64,000 nucleotides of DNA from Xanthomonas indica (GCF_040529045.1 NZ_CP131914.1:4510501-4574500); one strand, 5' to 3'. Positions 38,111 to 47,469 are shown, counted from the first letter of the stretch. Numbers and translations are program-made. The notes: generated by a model not told the origin, from the sequence alone.

Positions 38111-38273
38111 CGCGGGCGCGCATTGTCGCCCATCTTCCCCGGCAGCAGATGAATTATTCAGCGGAAGCGCGATACCCCGATCGCACCAACGGCATGGACT
38201 CTATCCCAGCTCGCGCGCACGCCGACGCCGGCGACCCTCGGCCGCCGGCAGGAGCGCCACGCACGCGCGGCGC

Positions 38274-38642
38274 TCAGGGTTGGCGCGCCGCAGAGGCGGC
38301 CGAACCGGCCTGGGTGCCGACCAGCGCCCAGGCCGGCATGCCCGCGCGGACCAGCAGGAAATCGGCATGGCTGCGCAGGCGACGGCGCTCGGACTGGCTC
38401 AGCCCCTGATCCAGCTCCTGCATCAGTGCGGAGAAGGCGGGCCAGAAACCGGCGTCGTCGTGGAAGGTGGTCAACAGCATGCTCAGCTGGGCCTCGAGCC
38501 GGCGCACCGCGGGCAGCAGCGGCGAGGGCTGCGCCGCATGGCTGGACAGCGCGGCGCCCAGCGCCTCGGCGGCTGCGGCCGCATGCCCCGCGGCCGGATG
38601 GGGTTGGGTGTCCAACATCGCGCGTGATCCGTTGACGAACAT
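38274..38642 (-). CDS. Hypothetical protein, 122 aa
   Basis: A small soluble protein with no recognised family. The N-terminal half is Ala/His/Pro-rich (QPHPAAGHAAAAAEALG). The second half is helical and more conserved-looking: LPAVRRLEAQLSMLLTTF, GFWPAFSALMQELDQGL and SERRRLRSHADFLL. A start at Met9 (38618) is equally possible. It stands alone between the phosphorelay genes and the BON gene on the same strand. It could be a gene of modest conservation or a spurious frame. Confidence 0.5.
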   Translation of the reverse strand: MFVNGSRAMLDTQPHPAAGHAAAAAEALGAALSSHAAQPSPLLPAVRRLEAQLSMLLTTFHDDAGFWPAFSALMQELDQGLSQSERRRLRSHADFLLVRAGMPAWALVGTQAGSAASAARQP

Positions 38643-38716
38643 GAAGGGATGATGTCCGAACCGGTGTCAAAGCGATGCGAAATGCGATGCACGTCGCGAA
38701 TTCCCGCGGTCCACCC

Positions 38717-38744
38717 AAAAAAAAAACGCACCCCGCAGGGTGCG
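38717..38744 (-). terminator. Rho-independent terminator of the BON-domain gene
   Basis: On the minus strand a 7-bp stem CGCACCC/GGGTGCG with a 4-nt loop is followed by ten U residues (A-run at 38717-38726 on the plus strand). It is 64 bp past the stop of the BON gene. It is one of the clearest intrinsic terminators in the window. Confidence 0.93.
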
Positions 38745-38807
38745 CCATGGCCGGTGTCGCGGGTGGGGCGCCTCGTCGCTTCCCCACCCGCGGCCGCGGA
38801 TCGCTAC

Positions 38808-39224
38808 TTACTTCTTGGCAGCCGCGCTGACCTTCAGGTCGGTCGCATCCACCTTCTTGACCCCGTCGATCTTCTTGGCGACGGCCACGGCCTTGTCCTT
38901 CTCCGCCTTGGTCGCGACCGCGCCGGACAGCTTGACCGTGCCGTTGACGGTATCGACCTTGATCTCGGTACCCGACACGTTCTTGGTGGCCAGCAGATCG
39001 GCCTTCACCTTGGTGGTGATCCAGGTGTCGGTGACCGGCTCCTTGGAGTCGTGGCGGCCGGCGTCGTGGGCGGTCGTGTCGTGCTGCATGGTGTCCTGCT
39101 GGCCCATGGTGCCGTGGTCCTTGGCGCCGGTGGACTGGCCGGCCGCGAACGCCTGGCCTGCGCCGAACGCAAAACCGGCCACCAGGGTGGCGCCAAGCAG
39201 GGTGCGTGCATTGATCGTTTTCAT
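38808..39224 (-). CDS. BON-domain periplasmic protein, OsmY-like
   Basis: A 138-residue exported protein: GGAGGAAG before the ATG, and a signal peptide MKTINARTLLGATLVAGFAF ending QAFA. A His/Asp-rich linker (HGTMGQQDTMQHDTTAHDAGRH) precedes one BON domain (TDTWITTKVKADLL, VKVDTVNGTVKLSGAV-type strand, KIDGVKKVDATDLKV). BON proteins bind membranes and are usually stress-induced. The very strong ribosome binding site and dedicated terminator suggest high expression as a single-gene transcript. The His-rich linker could bind metal, which is inference. Confidence 0.9.
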   Translation of the reverse strand: MKTINARTLLGATLVAGFAFGAGQAFAAGQSTGAKDHGTMGQQDTMQHDTTAHDAGRHDSKEPVTDTWITTKVKADLLATKNVSGTEIKVDTVNGTVKLSGAVATKAEKDKAVAVAKKIDGVKKVDATDLKVSAAAKK

Positions 39225-39368
39225 CGTGTCTTCCTCCGCTGAAGGTGCGCGCAGTCTCCACCACGCCGTCGTACAGGCGGCGTGACCGCCGAATCGCCGC
39301 AGCGTGAATGCGCAATCCGCCGACATGGGCCGCGCGATACTGGATTCCCGTCGCTCTCGCCCGCGCCC

Positions 39369-40409
39369 ATGTCCGACTTCAATCTCGCCCTGCTCGGCTT
39401 CGGCTATGTCGGCCGTACCTTCCATGCACCGCTGATCGCCCACACGCCCGGCCTGCGCCTGCACACCGTGGTCTCGCGCCAGGCCGACGCCGTGAACGCG
39501 GCCTGGCCGCAGGCGCATGTGGTTGCGGATGCGGCGCAGGCCTTCGCCGATCCGCAGATCGACGCCGTGGTGATCGCCACGCCCAATCAGACCCACGCGC
39601 CGCTGGCGCTGGCCGCGCTGGCGCAGGGCAAGCACGTGCTGGTGGACAAGCCGTTCACCGTGGACGTGGCCGAAGCGCAGCAGGTGCTCGAGCAGGCGCA
39701 GCGGGCCGGCCGCATCGTCAGCGTGTTCCAGAACCGGCGCTGGGACGGCGACTTCCTCGGTGTACGCGCGTTGCTGGAAGCCGGCACGCTGGGCGAGATC
39801 GCCGAGTTCCATTCGCACTTCGACCGCCATCGCCCGCAGGTGGGCGACCGCTGGCGCGAGCACGCCCTGCCCGGCTCCGGGCTGTGGTTCGACCTCGGGC
39901 CGCACCTGCTCGACCAGGCGCTGCAACTGTTCGGACCGCCGCAGGCGGTGCAGGCCGACCTGGCACTGCAGCGCCCCGGCGCACAGGCCGTGGACTACGT
40001 ACACGCGGTCCTGCGCTATCCGCGGCTGCGGGTGGTGCTGCATGCCGGCTCGCTGGTCGCCGCGAACGGGCTGCGCTTCGCGATCCACGGCAGCGGCGGC
40101 AGCTATCTCAAGCACGGCATGGATACGCAGGAAGCGCAGTTGCGCGCGGGCGTGGCGCCGGGCGCGCCGGAGTGGGGCGAGGATCCCCTGCCCGGCCAAC
40201 TGCGTCTGGTCGGCGCCGACGGCACGCATTCGGTACAGACCCTGCCGGCACACCGCGGCGATTACCGCGACTGCTATGCGGCCTTTCGCGAGGCGCTGGG
40301 CGGGCGCGGGCCTGCGCCGGTGGATGCGGCGCAGGCGCTGGCGGTGATGCGGCTGCTGGAGGCGGGCGTGCGCAGCGCCGCCTCCGGTTGCAGCGTGACG
40401 CTGGACTGA
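39369..40409 (+). CDS. Gfo/Idh/MocA-family NAD(P)-dependent oxidoreductase
   Basis: A 346-residue enzyme with the N-terminal Rossmann fold LALLGFGYVGRTFHAPLI, VIATPNQTHAPLA and the catalytic-type HVLVDKPFTVDVAEA (the Lys of the DKP motif). The C-terminal dimer and substrate domain contains NRRWDGDFLGVRALL and GSGLWFDLGPHLLDQAL. The family oxidises or reduces sugars and inositols; the close relatives are E. coli YdgJ/YhhX-type proteins with no settled substrate. It is single and convergent with the 6-phosphogluconate dehydrogenase gene 10 bp away. Confidence 0.92.
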   Translation: MSDFNLALLGFGYVGRTFHAPLIAHTPGLRLHTVVSRQADAVNAAWPQAHVVADAAQAFADPQIDAVVIATPNQTHAPLALAALAQGKHVLVDKPFTVDVAEAQQVLEQAQRAGRIVSVFQNRRWDGDFLGVRALLEAGTLGEIAEFHSHFDRHRPQVGDRWREHALPGSGLWFDLGPHLLDQALQLFGPPQAVQADLALQRPGAQAVDYVHAVLRYPRLRVVLHAGSLVAANGLRFAIHGSGGSYLKHGMDTQEAQLRAGVAPGAPEWGEDPLPGQLRLVGADGTHSVQTLPAHRGDYRDCYAAFREALGGRGPAPVDAAQALAVMRLLEAGVRSAASGCSVTLD

Positions 40410-40419
40410 GCGTCGCGGG

Positions 40420-41364
<945 letters not shown>

Positions 41365-41433
41365 GCGTCGTTCCCGGTTCGAAAAAAGGGGGGTTAGGGT
41401 CTCACGAAGCGGCGGCGCCGACGTGACGCGCAG

Positions 41434-42735
41434 CTAAGGCGCCGCGGCGGCGGCCGGCACCGGCGCCTGCGCGCAATCGCGCAGCTGCAGGTCGCGCCAG
41501 CGCCGGTACAGCGTGGTGTGCAGGTTGTGCAGGGTCAGTTCGACCGCGAACGGCGTGCGCGGGTTGCGATCCAGCAGCCGCACCACGTGGTAGCCGATCG
41601 GCTTGACGCCCTTGGGATGCACGTAGACCTGAAAGCCGCGGTAGAACGGATCGTCGAGCAGGGCATCCAGTTGCGCGAGCATGGCCTGCTGCGCGGGATC
41701 CAGGCGTGCGCGCAGCGCCGGATCGCGGTCGTACAGCAGGCGCTCGAAGCGTTCGCGCCCCGGGCCGCGCAGGGCCCGCGCCAGTTCCCAGATGCGCCGG
41801 TTCTGGCCGTCGTAGTACGCGAAGCCACCGTGCGTGCGCAGCGCGGCGGCGGCCTCGGCGCTGACCGCGGCGACCACGAAGTTCTCCGCCTGGTTGTTGA
41901 TGTCGTCCAGATAGCGGCGCTCGAACACGTGCACGATGTAGCCCGGCGCACCGAGGAAGGCGGCACGGCCGCGTTGCGCGGTCTTGGCCGCCTTGCCGTC
42001 GGCGAAGAAATCGCCGGCGTGCGCGCCGAGCAGGACGCTGTCGGTGTCGTGCAGGGCCAGGAAGGTGCCGATCGACAGCTCGTCGGCGCTGAACGCACGA
42101 TCGAACGCGGCATCGCCATACAGTTCGCGCTGCGTGGCCAATTGCGCGACCTGCCGGCCGACGCCGCATTCCGAACGCACATGGCCGCTGTAGAACGCCT
42201 CGATCGCCTGCGCATTGCTGCCTGCCGGCCGATAGCCGCGGCCGAAGCTGCGGAAGCGCTCCCAGCCCTGCGCCTGCGCGCCGCGCAGGCCAAAGCCGAT
42301 CCAGCCCAGTTGCAGCGCCGAGAAGCGATAGCCGGGATTGTCCTGCAGCCGCGTGATCGCGCGCGTCGTGGCCGCGCCCAGTTGCAGGAAATAGCCGCAC
42401 TGCGTGGCTGGCGTGTCCAGCAAGGCACGCAGCGCCTGCCGCCGCTGCGCGTCGTTCCAGGTCGCCGGCAAGGCCACCTGCAGATCGCCGCGTGCTTGCG
42501 CCTCGGCCAGCGAACCGCGCTCGCACGGCGCGCCGGCCGCGATCTGCGGCTGGGCGGCGGCGGTGCTGCCGATGCGCCAGCCCAGCCGCTCCAGCAACGC
42601 GGCCAGGCAGGTCACGCTGGCCTGGTCGGCCGGCGCCGGCGCGGCGTTGGCCGCGGCACTGGCCAGCAGTGCGGCCAACAGCAGGCCGACGCCGCGACGA
42701 GGCGCAACGCGAGCGAACCTGAGTGATCGAATCAT
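41434..42735 (-). CDS. Secreted protein of unknown family, possible transglutaminase-like site
   Basis: A 433-residue protein with a signal peptide (GVGLLLAALLASAAANA). An N-terminal Cys-containing segment (C43, C71, C113) is followed by a core from about residue 130. That core contains FYSGHVRSECGVG with Glu189-Cys190, then YGDAAFDRAF, LLGAHAGDFFADG and GYIVHVFERRYLDDIN. The Glu-Cys pair and the spacing to the GD.F and GD segments resemble my recollection of Bacillus spore transglutaminase Tgl (ECATA...GEDKF...LGD), but overall similarity is low. The C-terminal part (YRGFQVYVHPKGVKPIGYH) has no match I know. Function unproven. Confidence 0.8.
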   Translation of the reverse strand: MIRSLRFARVAPRRGVGLLLAALLASAAANAAPAPADQASVTCLAALLERLGWRIGSTAAAQPQIAAGAPCERGSLAEAQARGDLQVALPATWNDAQRRQALRALLDTPATQCGYFLQLGAATTRAITRLQDNPGYRFSALQLGWIGFGLRGAQAQGWERFRSFGRGYRPAGSNAQAIEAFYSGHVRSECGVGRQVAQLATQRELYGDAAFDRAFSADELSIGTFLALHDTDSVLLGAHAGDFFADGKAAKTAQRGRAAFLGAPGYIVHVFERRYLDDINNQAENFVVAAVSAEAAAALRTHGGFAYYDGQNRRIWELARALRGPGRERFERLLYDRDPALRARLDPAQQAMLAQLDALLDDPFYRGFQVYVHPKGVKPIGYHVVRLLDRNPRTPFAVELTLHNLHTTLYRRWRDLQLRDCAQAPVPAAAAAP

Positions 42736-42919
42736 GCAGCGGGCATCGCGGGCAGGAACTCCGTCGGCCGCAGCGGCGGCGGCGCCGGTGCAGCCTGCCG
42801 CAGCGCCCGTGCAGGCGTCGCGAAGTCATCCGCCCCCGCACCGCCCGCGCGGCGTTCACTCTTCCGCCATGCCCGGCGCACCTACACTGCGGCTCTCTTG
42901 GCGCAAGCGATCCCCCTGC

Positions 42920-43810
42920 ATGCACGTGCTCGTTACCGGAGGCACCGGATTCATCGGCCGCGCGCTGTGCGCTGCCCTGCTCGACGCCGGGTACAAGGTC
43001 AGCGTGCTCACCCGCGACCCGGCGCGCGCAGCGCGTCTGTTGCCGGCGGTGCAGACGCTGGACGACCTGCAGCGCGCCGGACCGGCCGATGCGGTGGTCA
43101 ACCTCGCCGGCGAACCGCTGGGCGAAGGACGCTGGAGCGCCACCCGCAAGCGCCGCTTCCGCACCTCGCGCATCGGCACCACCCGCGCTCTGATCGACTG
43201 GATGAGCGGGCTCGACGCCGCGCGGCGCCCGGGCTGCCTGATCTCCGGCTCGGCGATCGGCTACTACGGCGATCGCGGCGACGAGGTATTGGACGAAACC
43301 AGCACGCCCGGCGACGACTTTTCCGCACAACTGTGCCGCGACTGGGAAGCCGAGGCGCTGCGCGCACAGGACCTGGGCGTGCGCACCAGCCTGGTCCGCA
43401 CCGGTGTGGTGCTGGGCCGCGACGGCGGCGCACTGGCGCGGATGCTGTTGCCGTTCCGGTTCGGGATGGGCGGGCGCATGGGCGATGGCCGTCAGTGGAT
43501 GAGCTGGATCCACCGTGACGACCAGGTCGGGCTGCTGTTGTGGCTGCTGCAGCACGGCGACGAAGGCGCCTACGACGCCACCGCGCCGGCGCCGGTGACC
43601 AATGCCGCGTTCGCGCAGCAACTCGCCGCCACCCTGCATCGTCCGGCACTGCTGCCGATGCCGGCGGCGGCATTGCGCCTGGCCTTCGGCGAGATGGCCG
43701 ACCTGTTGCTGGGCAGCCAGCGCGTGCTGCCGACGCGCGCGCAGCGCGAGGGCTATGTGTTCCGCTACCCGCAACTGGACGCAGCGCTGCGCGCCGTGCT
43801 CGCCGACTGA
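42920..43810 (+). CDS. TIGR01777-family NAD-dependent epimerase/dehydratase
   Basis: A 296-residue extended-SDR protein: MHVLVTGGTGFIGRALCAAL, DAVVNLAGEPLGEGRWS, SGSAIGYYGDRGDEVLDE (the YYG of the family), FSAQLCRDWEAEAL and RTGVVLGRDGGALARML. It is the group containing E. coli YfcH and animal SDR39U1. The reaction is unknown. The 184 bp upstream have no other feature. Confidence 0.93.
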   Translation: MHVLVTGGTGFIGRALCAALLDAGYKVSVLTRDPARAARLLPAVQTLDDLQRAGPADAVVNLAGEPLGEGRWSATRKRRFRTSRIGTTRALIDWMSGLDAARRPGCLISGSAIGYYGDRGDEVLDETSTPGDDFSAQLCRDWEAEALRAQDLGVRTSLVRTGVVLGRDGGALARMLLPFRFGMGGRMGDGRQWMSWIHRDDQVGLLLWLLQHGDEGAYDATAPAPVTNAAFAQQLAATLHRPALLPMPAAALRLAFGEMADLLLGSQRVLPTRAQREGYVFRYPQLDAALRAVLAD

Positions 43811-43864
43811 GCCCCTGCGGCGGCGCCGCGTCGCCCAGCGCCACAATCAGTACCGAAACGAAAA

Positions 43865-43892
43865 CGCCCCGGCGGAGGCCTCCGCCGGGGCG
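43865..43892 (-). terminator. Intrinsic terminator, perfect 28-bp palindrome
   Basis: CGCCCCGGCGGAGG is followed immediately by its own reverse complement, giving a 12- to 13-bp GC stem. On the minus strand it is followed by UUUU CG UUU. It lies 60 bp beyond the glycine-zipper gene and 55 bp beyond the convergent epimerase gene, so it may stop both. Confidence 0.85.
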
Positions 43893-43952
43893 TGCTGCAT
43901 CAGGTCGCCGCGCCGGCGTCAGGCGCCGGTCGACGCGATGCGTGGGTGCGAC

Positions 43953-44321
43953 TCAATAGCGCTTGCAGACGGTCTCGACCACGCGGTTGCCGTTGGCCTG
44001 CTGGCGCTGGCCCTGGATGTAGCGGCCGGTGGCGCCGCCGGCGACCGCGCCGCCGACCGTGGCCAGCTTGCGGCCATCGCCCTTGCCGATCTGGTTGCCG
44101 AGCAGGCCGCCGATCGCCGCACCGGCCAGCGTGCCGCCGAGGCGGTCGGGATCGGTGCTGTTCTTGCGCACCGCGACCTTCTTGCAGTGCACGCGGGTGC
44201 CGTCGCTGAAGCGGCGGCCGTTGTCCTCGGGGCCGTAGTGGCGCTGCGCCTCGGCCAGCGGCGCGGCGGCCGTGGCGATGGCGAGCACGGAAAGACACAA
44301 GGCGGACTTGAGAGTGTTCAT
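43953..44321 (-). CDS. Glycine-zipper 2TM-domain surface protein
   Basis: A 122-residue exported protein with AGGAG before its start and a signal peptide ending PLAEAQ. The body has a Gly-zipper pair (GGTLAGAAIGGLLGNQ and ATVGGAVAGGATG) as in Rick_17kDa/SlyB-type envelope proteins. Two Cys (VHCKKV and ETVCKRY) may form a disulphide. There is no lipobox, so it is soluble periplasmic or inserted through the glycine zipper. Role in envelope integrity is inferred from family. Confidence 0.88.
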   Translation of the reverse strand: MNTLKSALCLSVLAIATAAAPLAEAQRHYGPEDNGRRFSDGTRVHCKKVAVRKNSTDPDRLGGTLAGAAIGGLLGNQIGKGDGRKLATVGGAVAGGATGRYIQGQRQQANGNRVVETVCKRY

Positions 44322-44452
44322 GCTGATTGCTCCTGGGTGGCGGAGCCGATGCACAAGCACCGCGCTCTCGACGGGCGCCACCTTCTCATCGACTTCGCGA
44401 ATGGTTCGTGAAGCGAAATCGCGCGGATTCAGCTTCCGCAGCGGCACCTGAA

Positions 44453-45190
44453 TCAGTCGGCGCCGCCGGGTTCGCCGCTCTGCGGCGCCGTCGTCGCAGG
44501 CGGCTGCGCCGCGGTGGCGGGCGCGGGTGCCGGCGCCGTGGCGGGCGGCGGCGGCGGCGGCACCGCGGACGCTGCCGGGACAGGTGCGGGCGCTGCCGGC
44601 GTCGGTGCCGGCGCGGTCACGGCCGCCGCGGCGGGCGGATGCGCAGGCGGCTCCGGTGCCGGCTTGTTCTTGGGCAGGTACTCGCTCATCAACTGGAAGA
44701 AGCGCTTGTAGAAGTCGCCGTCCTGCACCGTGCTGCTGGCCACGCGCACCATCGAGTCGTCGCTGCTGCCGATCGGCAGCGACACCGAGCCAAGCACGCC
44801 GACGCCGACGCTGGCCGAGGTCGGGCTCTTCTTCAGCGCATAGCGGTCCTGCAACGCACTGACGAACACCCAGGATTCGTCCTGCCCATGCGCCACGCAG
44901 GACACCCGCAACTCGAGCTGCTCGTGCAACTCGTCGCTGGGCTGGAAGTTCTTGGTGCCTTCCACCGCATCGGCGGTGGCCTTGGAGACCACGTAGCCCT
45001 GGCTCAGCAGCGCGCGGCGCGCCGATTCGCAGGCCTGCGCCGGCTGCACCGGGTAGTTGCGCGAATAGGTGTTGTCGGAATTGAAGGTCTCTTTCACCAG
45101 GCCGTCCTGCTTGCGGGCGAAGCAGCCGCTCAGGCCGATCGCGATCAGCGCGAGCGCGGGAATGGCGAGAACCTTGGAGGGAGCGGACAT
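44453..45190 (-). CDS. DUF2242 lipoprotein
   Basis: A 245-residue lipoprotein with lipobox IGLSGC (Cys23) when started at 45190. Residues about 30-175 match the DUF2242 domain (KETFNSDNTYSRNYP, QACESARRALLSQGYVV, VEGTKNFQP, YKRFFQLMSEYL). The tail of about 70 residues is almost wholly Pro/Ala (PAPTPAAPAPVPAAS and similar) and probably spans the peptidoglycan or is disordered. Function unknown. A 123-bp gap separates it from the end of the NAD-linked operon. Confidence 0.88.
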   Translation of the reverse strand: MSAPSKVLAIPALALIAIGLSGCFARKQDGLVKETFNSDNTYSRNYPVQPAQACESARRALLSQGYVVSKATADAVEGTKNFQPSDELHEQLELRVSCVAHGQDESWVFVSALQDRYALKKSPTSASVGVGVLGSVSLPIGSSDDSMVRVASSTVQDGDFYKRFFQLMSEYLPKNKPAPEPPAHPPAAAAVTAPAPTPAAPAPVPAASAVPPPPPPATAPAPAPATAAQPPATTAPQSGEPGGAD

Positions 45191-45314
45191 AGGCCGTTGA
45201 CCGGAGAGAGGGAACCGCGGCAAAGAATAGCCGCAAGCGCGTCGGCGCGGCCTTGACGCCGGTGCGGCCGCTCATCCCGCGGTTAGCGAGGTGCGCGGCG
45301 TGGGCCGCGCCGGC

Positions 45315-46361
45315 TCAGGCGGCGGGTTCCAGCGCCAGGTCCACGCGCAGCAGGCCGCCGTCGTGGGCGCGGCGTTCGGCGCGCAGGTAATGATGGGCAT
45401 CGAGCAGTTCCAGGGTCGGCGGCGCCGCCAGCGGCTCGCCCCACAGGCTCAGCAGGAAGCCACGCGCGCGCAGCCAGGCGAGCAGCCGCAGCAGCCCGTC
45501 CAGGTCGCGCGGCAGCAGCAGGTCGACGTCGCCGGGCAGGCGCGGTGCCGCGGCCGGATCCTCCAGCCAGTGCGGATAGCTGCCGTACAGCGCAAAGGCG
45601 AAGCCGTCGGCACGCAGGGCCGCCAGCAACTGCGCCGTGCCAGGCAGGTCGATGGGCTGGCGCCGGTGCTGGAAGATCAGCGCGTACTCGTGACTGCGGT
45701 CGTTGCGGGTGTCGCCGGGCGCCAGCGGATGCGCCATCTCGCGCGGGTAGCACAGCACGCGCTCGGGACGGGGCGCGAACAGGCTGCCGAGGATCCGGGC
45801 CAGGTCCCAGGCCTGCGGCACGGTGACCTCGCCGAGCTGCACGTTCTCCACCATCGCGATGCAGAAGCCGTCTTCGCGCAGGACGCGGCGCACCCCATGG
45901 AACACCGCACGCAGGCCATGCAGGTAGGCGGCGTAGTCGGCGCTGGCGTAAAGCTGGCTTGGCGCTGCCGCGGTCGGCCAGGCGCAGCCGAAGTACGGCA
46001 CGTTGGTCAGGCACAGGTCCACCGCTGCGGCCGGCGCGCACTGCGGCAAGCCGCCGTCCAGTACCTCGGCCTGCAGGCCGAGCCGCTGCAGCCGTTCGCG
46101 CGCCAGCACCGCGCGCGCCGCGTCGATCTCCAGGCCGATGCCGTGGCGGCCTTCCAGCTCGGCGGCGAGCAAGGTGCTGCCGAAGCCGCAGAACGGATCC
46201 AGCACGCGCGCGCCGGGCGCGCTGAAGTGGCGCACGAACGGACGCATCTGCCCGACCCAGCCGCAGTCGCGCGCACCCAGCGGATCGCGCTGGCGCAGGT
46301 CCTCCGGCAGCCGATGGTCCGGCGGATCCGGCTGCGGCGTCCACCAGCTACGGCTATCCAT
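45315..46361 (-). CDS. Methyltransferase-nucleotidyltransferase fusion protein
   Basis: A 348-residue two-domain protein without a known name. Residues 40-235 form a SAM methyltransferase: motif I RVLDPFCGFGSTLLAAEL (Asp55-Thr63), GIGLEID, and motif IV TNVPYF (residues 119-124), a variant of the N-P-P-Y signature of N-methylating RNA/DNA enzymes. The motif order I then IV resembles UPF0020/Trm11-type enzymes. Residues 250-348 form a small nucleotidyltransferase domain: ALYGSYPHW, then GDVDLLLP (Asp278, Asp280) and a late Asp341 (LLRVDLALE), completing a metal triad. It overlaps the radical SAM gene by 8 bp and is the last gene of the operon with nadM and nadV. Substrate unknown. Confidence 0.85.
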   Translation of the reverse strand: MDSRSWWTPQPDPPDHRLPEDLRQRDPLGARDCGWVGQMRPFVRHFSAPGARVLDPFCGFGSTLLAAELEGRHGIGLEIDAARAVLARERLQRLGLQAEVLDGGLPQCAPAAAVDLCLTNVPYFGCAWPTAAAPSQLYASADYAAYLHGLRAVFHGVRRVLREDGFCIAMVENVQLGEVTVPQAWDLARILGSLFAPRPERVLCYPREMAHPLAPGDTRNDRSHEYALIFQHRRQPIDLPGTAQLLAALRADGFAFALYGSYPHWLEDPAAAPRLPGDVDLLLPRDLDGLLRLLAWLRARGFLLSLWGEPLAAPPTLELLDAHHYLRAERRAHDGGLLRVDLALEPAA

Positions 46362-47460
46362 GCGGCGCCCGCCACAGCAGATCGCGGTCCGGCTGCCAGC
46401 CGGCGCACAGCCGCCCATCGGCGAAGAACACCAGCTTGTAGATGTCGCCGCTGTCGTGGCGCGCGTGCATCGCGCCGTAGTCGGAGGTCTCGAATACCAC
46501 CTCCATGCCGTCGGCGCTGGCCAGGCGCACATTCCAGAAGTAGTAGCCCTCGGTGATCTGCAGCGGCTGCAGCGCGCCCCACCACGGCGCCGCCATGCAG
46601 GCGCCGAGCACCTGCTCCACCGCGACCCGGGCCTGCGCCAGATAGCGCGCGGTGCCGCCGTCGCGGTAGCCGTCGCCGAGTCGGGAGAACTCGCGGAAGA
46701 TCACCGTGCGCGCCCCGCAGGCGCGCGCCCAGTCCAGGTAGGCGGCGACGCCGTCGGCATCGGCGATGCCGCCGTGCTGCAGGATGCACACCAGGCGCAG
46801 CGGCAGCGCTTCGGCGATGCGCTGGGCGGTGGCGACGAAGACGTCCGCATCGGCGATCGCCTCGCCAGGGCGGAAACGCATGATCGCGTCGTTGCGCGCC
46901 TGCTGCGGATGATGCCGCGACAGTTCGATCCACGACAGGTCGAAGCGCTGCAAGGCCTGCAACAGCGCATCGCCGTGGCCGCGGGCAAAACCGGCGCCGT
47001 TGCTGTACAGCACGCGCTGTTCGACCAGCAGGCCGTCGCGCTCGGCCGCGCCCAGGGTCTGCAGCAGTTCCACGAACCAGGCTTCGTCGTCGGTCATCTC
47101 CAGGCCCGACAACGAATGCGACAGCGGCAGCCCGCGCAGCTGCGTCAGCGCCTGGCGCAGTTGCGCGAAGTAGTGCGGCGGTGGCCGCAGGCTCGCCGCG
47201 GCGGTGCCGCCGCTCTGCGGCCGCAGGGTTTCCGAGCAGAAGCGGCAGCGCGCCGAACACGGCCGCACCGACGCGTAAGGGGTGAAGGTCACCGGCTGCG
47301 CGACGCGGTAGTCGCGCGCGCCGATGCGCTGCTGGCGCCAGCGCGAGGCATCGGCCGCGGCCGGCACCCGCCATTCCAGATGCGGGGTGCTGGCGCGCAG
47401 GGCGGCGAACAGCGGCGAGCCGCCGCTCAACGGCGGCGCACTCGGCAGGGAGGCGTGCAT
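46354..47460 (-). CDS. Radical SAM enzyme of unknown substrate
   Basis: A 368-residue protein with the canonical 4Fe-4S motif CSARCRFC (Cys68, Cys72, Cys75) preceded by FTPYASVRP. GLEMTDDEAWFVELL and SWIELSRHHPQQARNDAIM suggest a full TIM-barrel core. The latter resembles the SRHH(A/S)xxxxN segment seen in several nucleotide- or peptide-linked radical SAM enzymes. ILQHGGIADADGV and FREFSRLGDGY follow. No additional cluster-binding Cys motif is obvious. TAGGAGG, which contains the nadV stop codon, is its ribosome binding site, and it overlaps the next gene by 8 bp. Role must fit with NAD salvage upstream and the fusion protein downstream; the reaction is unknown. Confidence 0.85.
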   Translation of the reverse strand: MHASLPSAPPLSGGSPLFAALRASTPHLEWRVPAAADASRWRQQRIGARDYRVAQPVTFTPYASVRPCSARCRFCSETLRPQSGGTAAASLRPPPHYFAQLRQALTQLRGLPLSHSLSGLEMTDDEAWFVELLQTLGAAERDGLLVEQRVLYSNGAGFARGHGDALLQALQRFDLSWIELSRHHPQQARNDAIMRFRPGEAIADADVFVATAQRIAEALPLRLVCILQHGGIADADGVAAYLDWARACGARTVIFREFSRLGDGYRDGGTARYLAQARVAVEQVLGACMAAPWWGALQPLQITEGYYFWNVRLASADGMEVVFETSDYGAMHARHDSGDIYKLVFFADGRLCAGWQPDRDLLWRAPHG

Positions 47461-47469
47461 GGCCGCCTC

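Noticed and set aside
45315-46361. Ordinary restriction-modification DNA methyltransferase
   Set aside because: No restriction enzyme or specificity gene nearby, the motif order is I then IV with NVPYF instead of DPPY, and there is an extra nucleotidyltransferase domain.
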